A stretch of 7,956 nucleotides of DNA from an uncultured Lysobacteraceae bacterium (GCA_946480705.1 CAMLLF010000152.1:1-7956); one strand, 5' to 3'; counted from the stretch's first letter, positions 1 through 7,000 are shown. Program-made: numbers and translations. The notes: generated by a model from the letters alone, not told the origin.

Positions 1-19
1 ACGTGTGCTCTTCCGATCT
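1..19 (+). other. Illumina sequencing adapter remnant
   Basis: The bases ACGTGTGCTCTTCCGATCT are identical to the last 19 bases of the Illumina TruSeq read-2 adapter (reverse complement of the AGATCGGAAGAGC... trimming sequence). This is library-construction sequence left at a contig end, not genome. Read through in the frame of the first gene it gives the familiar artefact peptide CSSDL. Genomic sequence can be trusted only from about position 20, and whatever lies left of it in the organism is missing here. Confidence 0.96.
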
Positions 20-74
20 ATCCCGACAATACGACGGCCGGTGGCCGCGCCGAGAATCGGTCGCGACCCCGTTC

Positions 75-78
75 GGAG
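75..78 (+). promoter_or_regulatory. Ribosome binding site for the GTG start at 87
   Basis: GGAG lies 8 bases before a GTG codon at 87-89. This decides the start of the first gene: every in-frame start farther left either has no such site or lies in the adapter. Confidence 0.55.
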
Positions 79-86
79 CCGCCGCC

Positions 87-800
87 GTGAACGCCAGAAC
101 ACGCGCCTTTCGCGACGATTACGCGCGCACGATCACACCGCGCGGCTATCGCGGCCTGCGGCATGCGCTGCTCGTCGCGCTCGCCGGCGGCGCGATGCTC
201 GCGTTCGCGATCTCGCCGCTGCGTGCCGCCGACGTGGCGCGCCTGTGGTGGCTGATACCGGCGACGTTCGTGCTGGCCAACCTCGTCGAATACTTCGTGC
301 ACCGACACCTGATGCACAGGGACACGCGCCTGCTGCATGCGATGTACGTGCGTCACACGCTGCGTCACCACCACTATTTCACGCACGACGACGTCGAGCT
401 GACCGGCACGCACGACCTGCACGCCGTGCTGTTCCCGCCGGTGCTGCTGTTCTTCTTCTCGGCCGTCGCGCTCGGCGTCGCCGCCGCGGTCGCGCTGCTG
501 CTGGGCCGCGCCGCCGGGCTGATGTTCTTCGCGCTCGCGCTGGCCTACTACCTGGCCTACGAAGTGCTGCACCTGCTCGCGCATTGGCCGCGCCGCGAAG
601 ACACGTCGCGTTCGTCGTGGCTGCGCCGCCTGCTCGTGCACCACCGCCTGCATCACGCGCCGGGGGTCATGGCGCGCGGCAATTTCAACATCGTGTTTCC
701 GCTCGGCGACCGGCTGTTCGGCACGCTGCGGCGTGAATGCCGCGACGCGGCGGCGACGCAATCCACCGGCGAGGCACTCGGCTCCGGCAAAGGCAGCTGA
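87..800 (+). CDS. Fatty acid hydroxylase / sterol desaturase family membrane protein
   Basis: A 237-residue integral membrane protein of the fatty acid hydroxylase superfamily (the FA_hydroxylase type of di-iron enzyme), which hydroxylates or desaturates lipids, sterols or carotenoids. The histidine clusters that ligate the two irons are visible: HRHLMH at residues 72-77, H90 followed by HHH at 94-96 and H100, H162/H166 in HLLAH, and HHRLHH at 185-190. Hydrophobic stretches near residues 25-46, 53-71, 114-150 and 146-166 fit membrane helices around a cytoplasm-facing metal site. The conserved tail GNFNIVFPLGDRLFGTL (199-215) is typical of the family. The start is the GTG at 87, supported by GGAG 8 bases upstream; an open frame runs back to base 3, but that extension is partly adapter. 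It is followed 38 bp later by the GMC oxidoreductase and is probably co-transcribed with it. The family is clear; the substrate is unknown. An earlier start beyond the contig edge cannot be excluded. Confidence 0.88.
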   Translation: MNARTRAFRDDYARTITPRGYRGLRHALLVALAGGAMLAFAISPLRAADVARLWWLIPATFVLANLVEYFVHRHLMHRDTRLLHAMYVRHTLRHHHYFTHDDVELTGTHDLHAVLFPPVLLFFFSAVALGVAAAVALLLGRAAGLMFFALALAYYLAYEVLHLLAHWPRREDTSRSSWLRRLLVHHRLHHAPGVMARGNFNIVFPLGDRLFGTLRRECRDAAATQSTGEALGSGKGS

Positions 801-838
801 TCGTCACCAACCAAGAACCACGCGCCGGGGAGGGCACG

Positions 839-2551
839 ATGGATTTCGATCCGGACAGACGGAATTTTCTTGCGGCCGCTTGTGCCGTCGCAGCGGGACT
901 GTGCCTGCCGCGCGGCGCGCAGGCCGCGGCGCCGCCGCGAACGCCGCTGAGCCGGCCGCTGGAACAGCTGCGCAGCCAGTATTCGACGCTGGTCATCGGC
1001 TCGGGCTACGGCGGCAGCGTGATGGCTGCGCGCCTGGCCGGCGGCGGTCCGCTCGCGCTGTTCGAGCGCGGGCGCGAATGGCTGCCGCAGGATTTCCCCG
1101 ACACCGGCGGCGCGGTCGTGCGCGAGCTGCGCAGCGACGCCGCACCGCTCGGCCTGTTCGACTATCGCAGCGGCAGCGATCTCGACGCGCTCGTCGGCAA
1201 CGGGCTCGGCGGCACGTCGCTGATCAATGCGAACGTCGTGATCGCGCCGGACCGCGACGTGTTCGGCGCCTGGCCCGCGGCGATCCGCGATGCGTATCAG
1301 TCGGGCGCGATGGACGTGCATGAACAGCGCGTGCGCGCCATGCTCGCGGTCGAAACCGCCGGCGCGTCGCTGCGCAAGCAGCAGATGCACGCGTCGACGA
1401 CGGCGCGGCGCCGGCGCGCCGGCGCGAGCGTCGATTTCCGCCGGCTCGACCTCGCCGTGAACCTGAGCCGCTATGCCGGCACGGCCAACGCCGAAGGCGT
1501 CGTGCAGACGTCCTGCCGGCTCTGCGGCGACTGCGTCAGCGGCTGCCGCACGGGCGCGAAGAACACGCTGGACGTGAACTATCTGCGCGCCGCCGCGCGC
1601 GGCGGCGCGGAAATCTATACGCGTATCGAAGTGGACTTCGTCGAGCGGGCAGGCGGCCTCTGGCGCGTGCACTACGTCGCACGACCGGCCGGCGCGCCGC
1701 CGCGGCGCGGCAGCGTGCTCGCCGCGCGCGTCGTCGTCGCGGCCGGCGCGCTCGGATCGAGCCAGATCCTGCTGCGCTCCGCGGCCATGGGACTCGTGCT
1801 GCCGGCTGCACTCGGCACGCGCGTGTCGGCGAACGGCGACTTTCTCGGACTGGGCTACAACAGTGCGGTGCAGACCGACACGGTCGGTTTCGGCGAGGGC
1901 TCGCCGCGATTCGACCAGCGCCAGGTCGGGCCGACCATCACGGGCGCGGCGCAGTATGCCGCGGCCAATCCGGCGCAGCGGTTCCTGATCGAGGAAGGCG
2001 CGTGGCCGCGCGCGCTCGCCGACGCGTTGCGCGTGCTGATGCCGGCGACCGCGTCGGCACCCGACGTGCCGGCCGGCCAGCGCGAGCTGCGCGATATCGC
2101 CGGGCTGCGGGCCAACGGCGCGCTGAACCATTCCATGGTCTATCTCGGCATCGGCCACGACAGCGCCGGCGGCCGCATCGCGCTCGATGCGACCGGCCAG
2201 GCGCGCATCCGCTGGCCGGGGCTGCCGGCCGAACCGTTCGTCGCGCGCATGCGCGAGGAAATGCGCCGTCATGCCGCCGAATTCGGCGCGAGCCTCGTCG
2301 AAAGTCCGCGGGCGCATCCGGTATTCGGCGCGGCGCTGACGACGGTGCATCCGCTCGGCGGCTGCCCGATGGGCGCCGACGCCGGCAGCGGCGTCGTCGA
2401 CGCGGACGGGCGCGTGTTCGACCCGCGCGGCGGCGTGTACGCCGGCCTCTACGTGACCGACGGCGCAGTGATTCCGGCCTCGCTAGGCGTCAATCCGCTG
2501 CTGACGATCGCGGCACTCGCCGAACGCATGGCCGCGCGCATGACCGCCTGA
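839..2551 (+). CDS. Tat-exported GMC family oxidoreductase, cholesterol-oxidase-like
   Basis: A 570-residue FAD-dependent alcohol oxidoreductase of the glucose-methanol-choline (GMC) family. The N-terminus has a twin-arginine signal (RRNFL at residues 7-11, hydrophobic core, AQA at 27-29), so the folded flavoprotein is probably exported to the periplasm. The FAD dinucleotide-binding loop is GSGYGG (54-59, within VIGSGYGGSVMAARL), a form seen in cholesterol oxidases. GNGLGGTSLINANVV begins at residue 120 and is the GMC signature region. The C-terminal active-site block has H504 in HPLGGCPMG and N552 in VNPLLTIAALAE, matching the catalytic His and Asn of cholesterol oxidase. Unlike that enzyme it carries four clustered cysteines, C226, C229, C232 and C236, before GAKNTL. 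The start ATG has GGGGAGGG ending 4 bases upstream; an earlier in-frame ATG at 737 would overlap the previous gene and hide the Tat signal. The role is probably oxidation of a hydrophobic secondary alcohol; the substrate is not known. Confidence 0.93.
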   Translation: MDFDPDRRNFLAAACAVAAGLCLPRGAQAAAPPRTPLSRPLEQLRSQYSTLVIGSGYGGSVMAARLAGGGPLALFERGREWLPQDFPDTGGAVVRELRSDAAPLGLFDYRSGSDLDALVGNGLGGTSLINANVVIAPDRDVFGAWPAAIRDAYQSGAMDVHEQRVRAMLAVETAGASLRKQQMHASTTARRRRAGASVDFRRLDLAVNLSRYAGTANAEGVVQTSCRLCGDCVSGCRTGAKNTLDVNYLRAAARGGAEIYTRIEVDFVERAGGLWRVHYVARPAGAPPRRGSVLAARVVVAAGALGSSQILLRSAAMGLVLPAALGTRVSANGDFLGLGYNSAVQTDTVGFGEGSPRFDQRQVGPTITGAAQYAAANPAQRFLIEEGAWPRALADALRVLMPATASAPDVPAGQRELRDIAGLRANGALNHSMVYLGIGHDSAGGRIALDATGQARIRWPGLPAEPFVARMREEMRRHAAEFGASLVESPRAHPVFGAALTTVHPLGGCPMGADAGSGVVDADGRVFDPRGGVYAGLYVTDGAVIPASLGVNPLLTIAALAERMAARMTA

Positions 2552-2598
2552 GCGGCTCGCTGCGTCGTACACCTGTCCATTCGTACCAGGAGATCCGC

Positions 2599-3231
2599 AT
2601 GAACGCGGTGCTGAGAAGACTTTTCGCCCTGCTGCTGTGCTGCGCCGCTGGAACGCCGCACGCGCGCGGCCTGTTGTTCGACGAGGAAATGCGCGGCCAC
2701 GGCTACTGGGACGGCGAATTGCGCACGCTGCATTTCGTGCTCGACGTGCGCATTCCCGACATCGACCGCTGGCGCGCGAGTCCGGCGCATCCGGCGCAGG
2801 TCTCGGGCAGCTTGCGGCTGGACGCCGCCGCGCCGCAGACGCTGGCCGGCACGCTGGAAATTCTCGCGCCCGCGCCGAACCAGGACGGCCGCGTGCTCGT
2901 CTACCGGCTGACCGCGGCAAACTGGCGCTTTCTCGGCGCCAAGCTCGTCCGCAACGACGGCGGCTTCGACCTCATCGACGACGTGACCACGCTCCACGGC
3001 GTGCTGCTGCCGCGCACGGCGGCTTGGCCCAGTGTCGGCAGCCTCGTCGACGACGGACAATGGAGCAGCGAGGTACAGTTCGAGTGGTGGCGGCCTTCCA
3101 TCGTGCTGGCCTTCCTCGATTCCTTCGCGACCATCGACACGCCGTGGTACGAGGTCCCATGGGTCAAGTACGTCTTCATCGACACGACGTTCGGCGCAGT
3201 CGCCGGCGAGTTCCTGTTCGACCTGCTGTGA
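2599..3231 (+). CDS. Secreted protein resembling the domain fused to GMC oxidoreductases
   Basis: A 210-residue protein with a Sec-type signal peptide (RR at 6-7, hydrophobic LFALLLCCAAG, cleavage probably near residue 22-24); it lacks a proper lipobox, so it is not obviously a lipoprotein. The mature part starts with LLFDEEMRGHGYWDG (25-39), then DVRIPDIDRW (49-58), SPAHPAQVSG (61-70), and LVYRLTAANWRFLGAKLVR followed by GGFDLIDDVTTL (100-132). From memory, this order (F-E-x-M-x-G, IPDIDR, HPA-x-V-x-G, DGGFDL..D.TTL) also occurs in the domain following the GMC part of very large actinobacterial oxidoreductases; that is recollection, not an alignment. The C-terminus is rich in aromatic residues (TPWYEVPWVKYVF). 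The start has AGGAG six bases upstream and lies 47 bp after the GMC gene, so the two are probably co-translated partners in the periplasm. No enzymatic motif is recognised; a substrate-binding or accessory subunit is a guess. Confidence 0.8.
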   Translation: MNAVLRRLFALLLCCAAGTPHARGLLFDEEMRGHGYWDGELRTLHFVLDVRIPDIDRWRASPAHPAQVSGSLRLDAAAPQTLAGTLEILAPAPNQDGRVLVYRLTAANWRFLGAKLVRNDGGFDLIDDVTTLHGVLLPRTAAWPSVGSLVDDGQWSSEVQFEWWRPSIVLAFLDSFATIDTPWYEVPWVKYVFIDTTFGAVAGEFLFDLL

Positions 3232-3262
3232 GACGGCGCGGCACGCACGCGCCGCGGCACGC

Positions 3263-4264
3263 ATGAGCCGCGGCGACGTTTCCCGGCTGTACGCCGACGC
3301 GTTCGCGGAATTCGCGAACCGCAGCGGCGCATTGCCGGCCTCCGACGCGGTCGCGGCGACGCCGGGTTTCGTGCAGCGCGTCGACGGCCAGGACTTCGGC
3401 CGTCGCGTGCAGCAGGCGGTCGATGCGAGCGGCGACGCCGATCTTGGCGTTCGCTTCGGCGCGGCGATCGGCGGGCGCGGCTTCGGCCTGCTCGGCATCG
3501 CGACCGCGACCGCGCCGAGCCTGCAGCAGTCGCTCGCGAGCCTCGTGCGCTGGGAGCCATTGACCTCGACGCTGGGCCGCATCGGCATCCGGCGTTCGCG
3601 CCGCCATCTGCGTCTGACCTGGACGCCGCACGTCGCGGTGCCGCCGGCGGCGATCGAAGGGATTCTCGGCGGCTGGGTCGCGTTCGGCCGCTTTCTCGTC
3701 GGCGAGAACGTGCCCGTCGTCGCGCTCGAACTCGCGCACGCGCGCCGTGCGCGCAGCGAAGCCGACGCCGTGCTCGGCTGCGAAGTGCGCTTCGGCGCGG
3801 CCTGCAATGCCGTCGTGATTCCGCTCGACATCCTCGACGCGCGGCCGCGCTATGCGGACGTGCAGCTGCATGCGGCGCTCGCACAGTGGCTCGACGACTG
3901 CGTGCAGGTGCTCGGCGAAGGCGATGCGGCGGTATTCGACGCAGGCCGGCTGATCCTCGACCGACTCGCGCTCGGCGAAACCAGCGAGGGCCTCGTCGCC
4001 GAGGGACTCGGTCTCGCACGGCGCACGTTCCAGCGGCGGCTCGCGCAGAACGGGCTGAGCTTCCGGCGCCTGCGCGACCTGCTGCGCGCAAGCGTCGCGG
4101 TGTGCCGGCTCAGCGGCGGCAGCGAGCGCCTGCTCGACGTCGCCCAGCACGTGGGTTTCGCCGAGCAGGCGACGTTCACGCGCGCGGTGCGCCAGTGGAC
4201 CGCGCGCACGCCGCGCGAAGTCGCGCGCCTGTTCGCCGCGGACTACGCTGCGCTGCGGCGCTGA
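3263..4264 (+). CDS. AraC family transcriptional regulator (OruR-like sensing domain)
   Basis: A 333-residue DNA-binding regulator. Residues about 15-205 look like the arabinose-binding-type AraC N-terminal domain found in OruR/ArgR-like regulators (ASDAVAATPGFVQRV, DADLGVRFGAAIGGRGFGLLGIA, HVAVPPAAIEGILGG). Residues about 226-325 are the double helix-turn-helix: GLARRTFQRRLAQNGLSFRR for the first and LLDVAQHVGFAEQATFTRAV with RQWTARTPRE for the second. It is the last gene of the + strand group, 31 bp after the secreted protein, and probably controls the group in response to the substrate or a product. The ATG has no recognisable Shine-Dalgarno sequence, which suggests coupling to translation of the preceding gene. 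A strong terminator begins at its stop codon. The family is certain; the target genes and ligand are inferred from position only. Confidence 0.92.
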   Translation: MSRGDVSRLYADAFAEFANRSGALPASDAVAATPGFVQRVDGQDFGRRVQQAVDASGDADLGVRFGAAIGGRGFGLLGIATATAPSLQQSLASLVRWEPLTSTLGRIGIRRSRRHLRLTWTPHVAVPPAAIEGILGGWVAFGRFLVGENVPVVALELAHARRARSEADAVLGCEVRFGAACNAVVIPLDILDARPRYADVQLHAALAQWLDDCVQVLGEGDAAVFDAGRLILDRLALGETSEGLVAEGLGLARRTFQRRLAQNGLSFRRLRDLLRASVAVCRLSGGSERLLDVAQHVGFAEQATFTRAVRQWTARTPREVARLFAADYAALRR

Positions 4265-4325
4265 AAAGCCGAACGGGGCCGGGTTCACTTAGCTGGCTAA
4301 GTGAACCCGGCCCCGTCTGGCTTTT
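4264..4325. terminator. Bidirectional intrinsic terminator between convergent genes
   Basis: A 21-bp arm at 4273-4293 and its exact reverse complement at 4296-4316 are separated by only TG. Outside these, AAAAGCC (4264-4270) pairs with GGCTTTT (4319-4325) across one mismatch and one G-T pair. Transcripts from either side therefore form a very stable hairpin followed by a U run (TTTTT at 4322-4326 for the + strand; the complement of AAAA at 4264-4267 for the - strand). It sits exactly between the converging AraC gene (its first A is the last base of that stop codon) and the TonB-dependent receptor gene, whose stop is 43 bp away. Confidence 0.93.
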
Positions 4326-4368
4326 TCCCGAAAGCGCCGACGCGTCCGTGCGGCGGCGATGTCACGCA

Positions 4369-6825
4369 TCAGAAGGAGTAGTTGGCCTGCAGGGTGACCT
4401 GACGGCCTTCGCCCGGCGTCGCCCATCCGCTCGCGGCGGTGCGGATGCGCGTGTAGTACTCCTTGTCGAACAGGTTGTTCACGTTGAGCTGCAGGCGCAG
4501 ATCGCGGTTGACGTTCCAGGCGGCCATCGCACGGTGCGTCCAGTAGTCGTCGGCCTTGGCGAGCGGGCCGTTGAGATTCGTCGCGCTGTGCTGATTGAGG
4601 TAGTACGTGCCCTGGTAGTTCACGCCGTAGCCGAACTGCCACTGGCCGACGTCGAGCGTCGTCCACGCATTGAACGCATGCTTGGGCACGCTGACCAGAT
4701 CGTCGCCGCGCGTGTAGTCCAGGCCGCTCGCAGCCTGACGGTTCGACACACCCTGCAGCACTTCGCTCTGCAGGTAGGTGTAGTTCGCATAGACCGCCCA
4801 GTGCTCGGACAGATTGCCGCTGACGCCGAGCAGGATGCCGTCGACGCGCGCTTCGCCGTCGAGCTGCTGCTGGCCCGACGGATTGTCCGGGTTGCCCGGA
4901 TCGGCGACGCGGTAGTTCTCGCGGTCGTTGCGGAAGATCGACGCGGTCAGCGACAGACGCTGGTCGAGCAGATCCCACTTCGTGCCGATTTCGTAGTTGA
5001 CGGCGGTTTCCGGATCGACCGTGCAATTGTTCGTGCCCGTCGTGCTGCCGACCGTGCAGGAACCGCTGACCGACGCCTTCGACGGCGTCTTCGAATTGCC
5101 GTAGGCGACGTAGATGCTGCCCGCTTCGACCGGCTTGAACACGAGGCCGGCACGGTAGGAGAACAGATCGTCGTTGTTCTTCGTCGGAGCGTTGGCGCCG
5201 GTGACCGTGCCGATCGGACCGGCCGCGCCCGCCGCCGTGGAAACGACGTACGACGTGCTGCTGCCTTCGTTGCGCTCGAAGCGCGTGCCGAGGTTGAGCT
5301 GCCACTGCTCGCTGAACTTCAGCGTGTCGAATGCATAAATGGCTGCATTGTCCAGTTCGCCGTCGACCTTGCTCGTCAGCGTGCGGTTGCGCGGACCGGT
5401 GTAGTACGTGTCCGGGTTCAGCGGATCGGTGAACGGCAGGTGATTCGGCGCCACATACGGATTGCTGCCATCCGGATTGCGGAACTCGCTGCTGCCGTCG
5501 AGCGTGAAGGTTTCATGCATCAGCGAGAAACCGGTCACGAGCGTGTGCTCGATCGACCCCGTGTTGAATTCCGAGGTCAGGTCGGTCTGGTTGACCAGCA
5601 TGCGGTTCGAGGTGTCGCGCACGTTGCCGCGCGGACCGCTCGGCATGTAGGTGTTCGGCGGAACCACGATCGTGACCGGCGGCTGGCCCACGACCGGCGT
5701 GCTCGTGACCGAGCAGCTGCCGCCGATCGGCGTCTGGTTGTTGGCCAGGCAGAACGTGCCCTGCGGCGGATCGACGATCAGGAACTGGTTCACTTCCTGC
5801 ACGCGCGTGAAATTGCGCAGGCGCAGATTGTCGTTGAACGTGTGGCTCAGGATGCCGGTGAACGCGTCGACTTCGATTTCCTGCGTGTCGACGTTGCGGT
5901 AGCCGTAGTAGGTGCTCGGATCGAGGCCCGGCAGCTCGAAGCCGCGGTTGCCCGCGAAGAAATACGGCACGCCGTATTGCGGCGTGTTGTCGTCGCGCTG
6001 GTGCAGATAGCTCAGCGTGAAAACGGTGTCGCTGCCGAGGCCGAACGCGATCGACGGCGCGAAGCCCCAGCGCTTCATTTCCTCGACGTCGCGGCCGGGC
6101 ACGTCGTTGCGATGGCCCATGAGGTTGATGCGGAACGCGACGCCGTCGCTGATCGACTGGTTCGTGTCGAGCGTGACGCGGCCGTAGGAATCGGTGCCGG
6201 CGCCGAGGCCGACGTTCGTGAATTCCGCTTCGCCGGCGACCTTGGACACGAGGTTGATCGTGCCGCCGACCGAGCCGGCGCCCGAATACACCGAGTTCGC
6301 GCCGTTGACGACTTCGATCTGCTCGAGGTTGAACGTGTCGGTGCGCGAGTACTGCGCGCTGTCGCGGACGCCGTCGACCTGGATGTCGTTGTTCGCGGAG
6401 AAGCCGCGCAGGTTGATGCTGTCGCCGAAACCGCCGCCGCCTTCGCCCGCGCCGAACGTGATGCCCGGCAGCGTCGACAGCACGTCGCGCAGCGACAGGA
6501 GGTTCTGGCCCTTCATCACGTCCTGCGACACGACTTCGATGTTCTGCGGCGTGTCGCGCAGCGGCGCGGTGTACTTCGGCGACGAGACTTCCTTGACCGA
6601 CGTGCCCTGCACGTCGACCGCGTCCAGACGCGTGTCGTCGCGTCCGCGGCGGCCGTCGGCACCGTCCGGCGTCTGCACCGCGTCGGCGCTCGCCGCGACG
6701 TCGGCGGCGACAGCGGTTTCCGCGAAGGCGTGCGGCGCGGTCGAGGCAAGGGCGAGACCCAGCGCGGTCGAGAGCAGGCGCGGCGGCGTCGCAGCGGCGG
6801 AACGGATATACGAGGAATTCGACAT
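4369..6825 (-). CDS. TonB-dependent siderophore receptor (Fiu/PiuA-like)
   Basis: An 818-residue outer-membrane receptor that imports ferric siderophores, probably of the catecholate type, using energy from TonB-ExbB-ExbD. A Sec signal peptide ends at AFA|ET (residue 35). VDVQG before the plug is a candidate TonB box. The plug (about 65-205) contains SPKYTAPLRDTPQNIEVVSQ, LRDVLSTLPGITFGAGEGG, INLRGFSANNDIQVDGVRD, FNLEQIEVVNGANSVYSGAG and GGTINLVSK, a pattern close to the Fiu/PiuA branch. The rest is the 22-strand barrel, including DPETAVNYEIGTKWD and a C-terminal strand ending in LQANYSF with the terminal Phe needed for barrel assembly. All four mature cysteines form two close pairs (359/371 and 590/601) in probable surface loops. 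The start is the ATG at 6825, with AGGGAAG five bases upstream; the longer frame from 6888 would put 21 residues before the signal peptide. A Fur-like site lies upstream. The actual siderophore cannot be told. Confidence 0.95.
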   Translation of the reverse strand: MSNSSYIRSAAATPPRLLSTALGLALASTAPHAFAETAVAADVAASADAVQTPDGADGRRGRDDTRLDAVDVQGTSVKEVSSPKYTAPLRDTPQNIEVVSQDVMKGQNLLSLRDVLSTLPGITFGAGEGGGGFGDSINLRGFSANNDIQVDGVRDSAQYSRTDTFNLEQIEVVNGANSVYSGAGSVGGTINLVSKVAGEAEFTNVGLGAGTDSYGRVTLDTNQSISDGVAFRINLMGHRNDVPGRDVEEMKRWGFAPSIAFGLGSDTVFTLSYLHQRDDNTPQYGVPYFFAGNRGFELPGLDPSTYYGYRNVDTQEIEVDAFTGILSHTFNDNLRLRNFTRVQEVNQFLIVDPPQGTFCLANNQTPIGGSCSVTSTPVVGQPPVTIVVPPNTYMPSGPRGNVRDTSNRMLVNQTDLTSEFNTGSIEHTLVTGFSLMHETFTLDGSSEFRNPDGSNPYVAPNHLPFTDPLNPDTYYTGPRNRTLTSKVDGELDNAAIYAFDTLKFSEQWQLNLGTRFERNEGSSTSYVVSTAAGAAGPIGTVTGANAPTKNNDDLFSYRAGLVFKPVEAGSIYVAYGNSKTPSKASVSGSCTVGSTTGTNNCTVDPETAVNYEIGTKWDLLDQRLSLTASIFRNDRENYRVADPGNPDNPSGQQQLDGEARVDGILLGVSGNLSEHWAVYANYTYLQSEVLQGVSNRQAASGLDYTRGDDLVSVPKHAFNAWTTLDVGQWQFGYGVNYQGTYYLNQHSATNLNGPLAKADDYWTHRAMAAWNVNRDLRLQLNVNNLFDKEYYTRIRTAASGWATPGEGRQVTLQANYSF

Positions 6826-6970
6826 CGGTACTTCCCTGGCAGTCGTAATGCAAAAGTCTTCGATCGGCCGGACGCGCGGCAGCGGCACACGAAGCGCGCA
6901 GGCGTGGCGGAAACGGATTTCCCCTGGCCGCCCGGGACGCGACGCGCGGCGCCGGTCCGGGAACTACGAA

Positions 6971-7000
6971 AGCTTAACAGTAAATAAGAATGATTCGCAA
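6971..7000 (-). promoter_or_regulatory. Candidate sigma-70 promoter of the receptor gene
   Basis: On the - strand TTGCGA (7000-6995) could serve as -35 and TAAGCT (6976-6971) as -10, with an 18-base spacer. The -35 agrees well with TTGACA in its first half; the -10 keeps only the TA....T positions. The segment is one of the few AT-rich stretches in the window and would give a leader of about 135 bases. The fact that the Fur-like site fills the spacer supports the placement. Confidence 0.4.
6980..6998 (-). promoter_or_regulatory. Probable Fur box
   Basis: On the - strand GCGAATCATTCTTATTTAC matches 12 of 19 positions of the Fur consensus (read as GATAATGATTATCATTATC), with the best agreement in the right two thirds. 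It overlaps the candidate promoter spacer upstream of a siderophore receptor, where an iron-dependent Fur repressor would block transcription when iron is plentiful. The match count is by hand alignment; Fur binding is inferred. Confidence 0.6.

Noticed and set aside
1514..1546. Reading the GMC cysteine block as a zinc ribbon or a separate ferredoxin gene
   Set aside because: The cysteines lie within the uninterrupted GMC frame with GMC motifs on both sides, so it is a part of that enzyme rather than a separate gene.
653..2350. Long - strand open frame opposite the GMC oxidoreductase
   Set aside because: The Arg/Ala/His-rich translation has no motifs, while the + strand encodes an unmistakable GMC enzyme with its own ribosome site and signal peptide.
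4273..4316. The palindrome as an insertion-sequence terminal repeat or attachment site
   Set aside because: There is no transposase or integrase, no second copy within the window, and the flanking A and T runs plus the position between convergent genes are explained fully by termination.
6826..6888. Longer receptor start (ATG at 6888) adding 21 residues
   Set aside because: It would place polar residues ahead of a good Sec signal peptide; the ATG at 6825 has a ribosome site at the right distance.
3886..6987. Very long open frame on the + strand (over 1000 codons) opposite the receptor
   Set aside because: Its product is a low-complexity Arg/Ala/Val-rich string with no recognisable domain, and it overlaps both the AraC gene and a clear receptor gene. 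It is the usual antisense shadow in GC-rich DNA.
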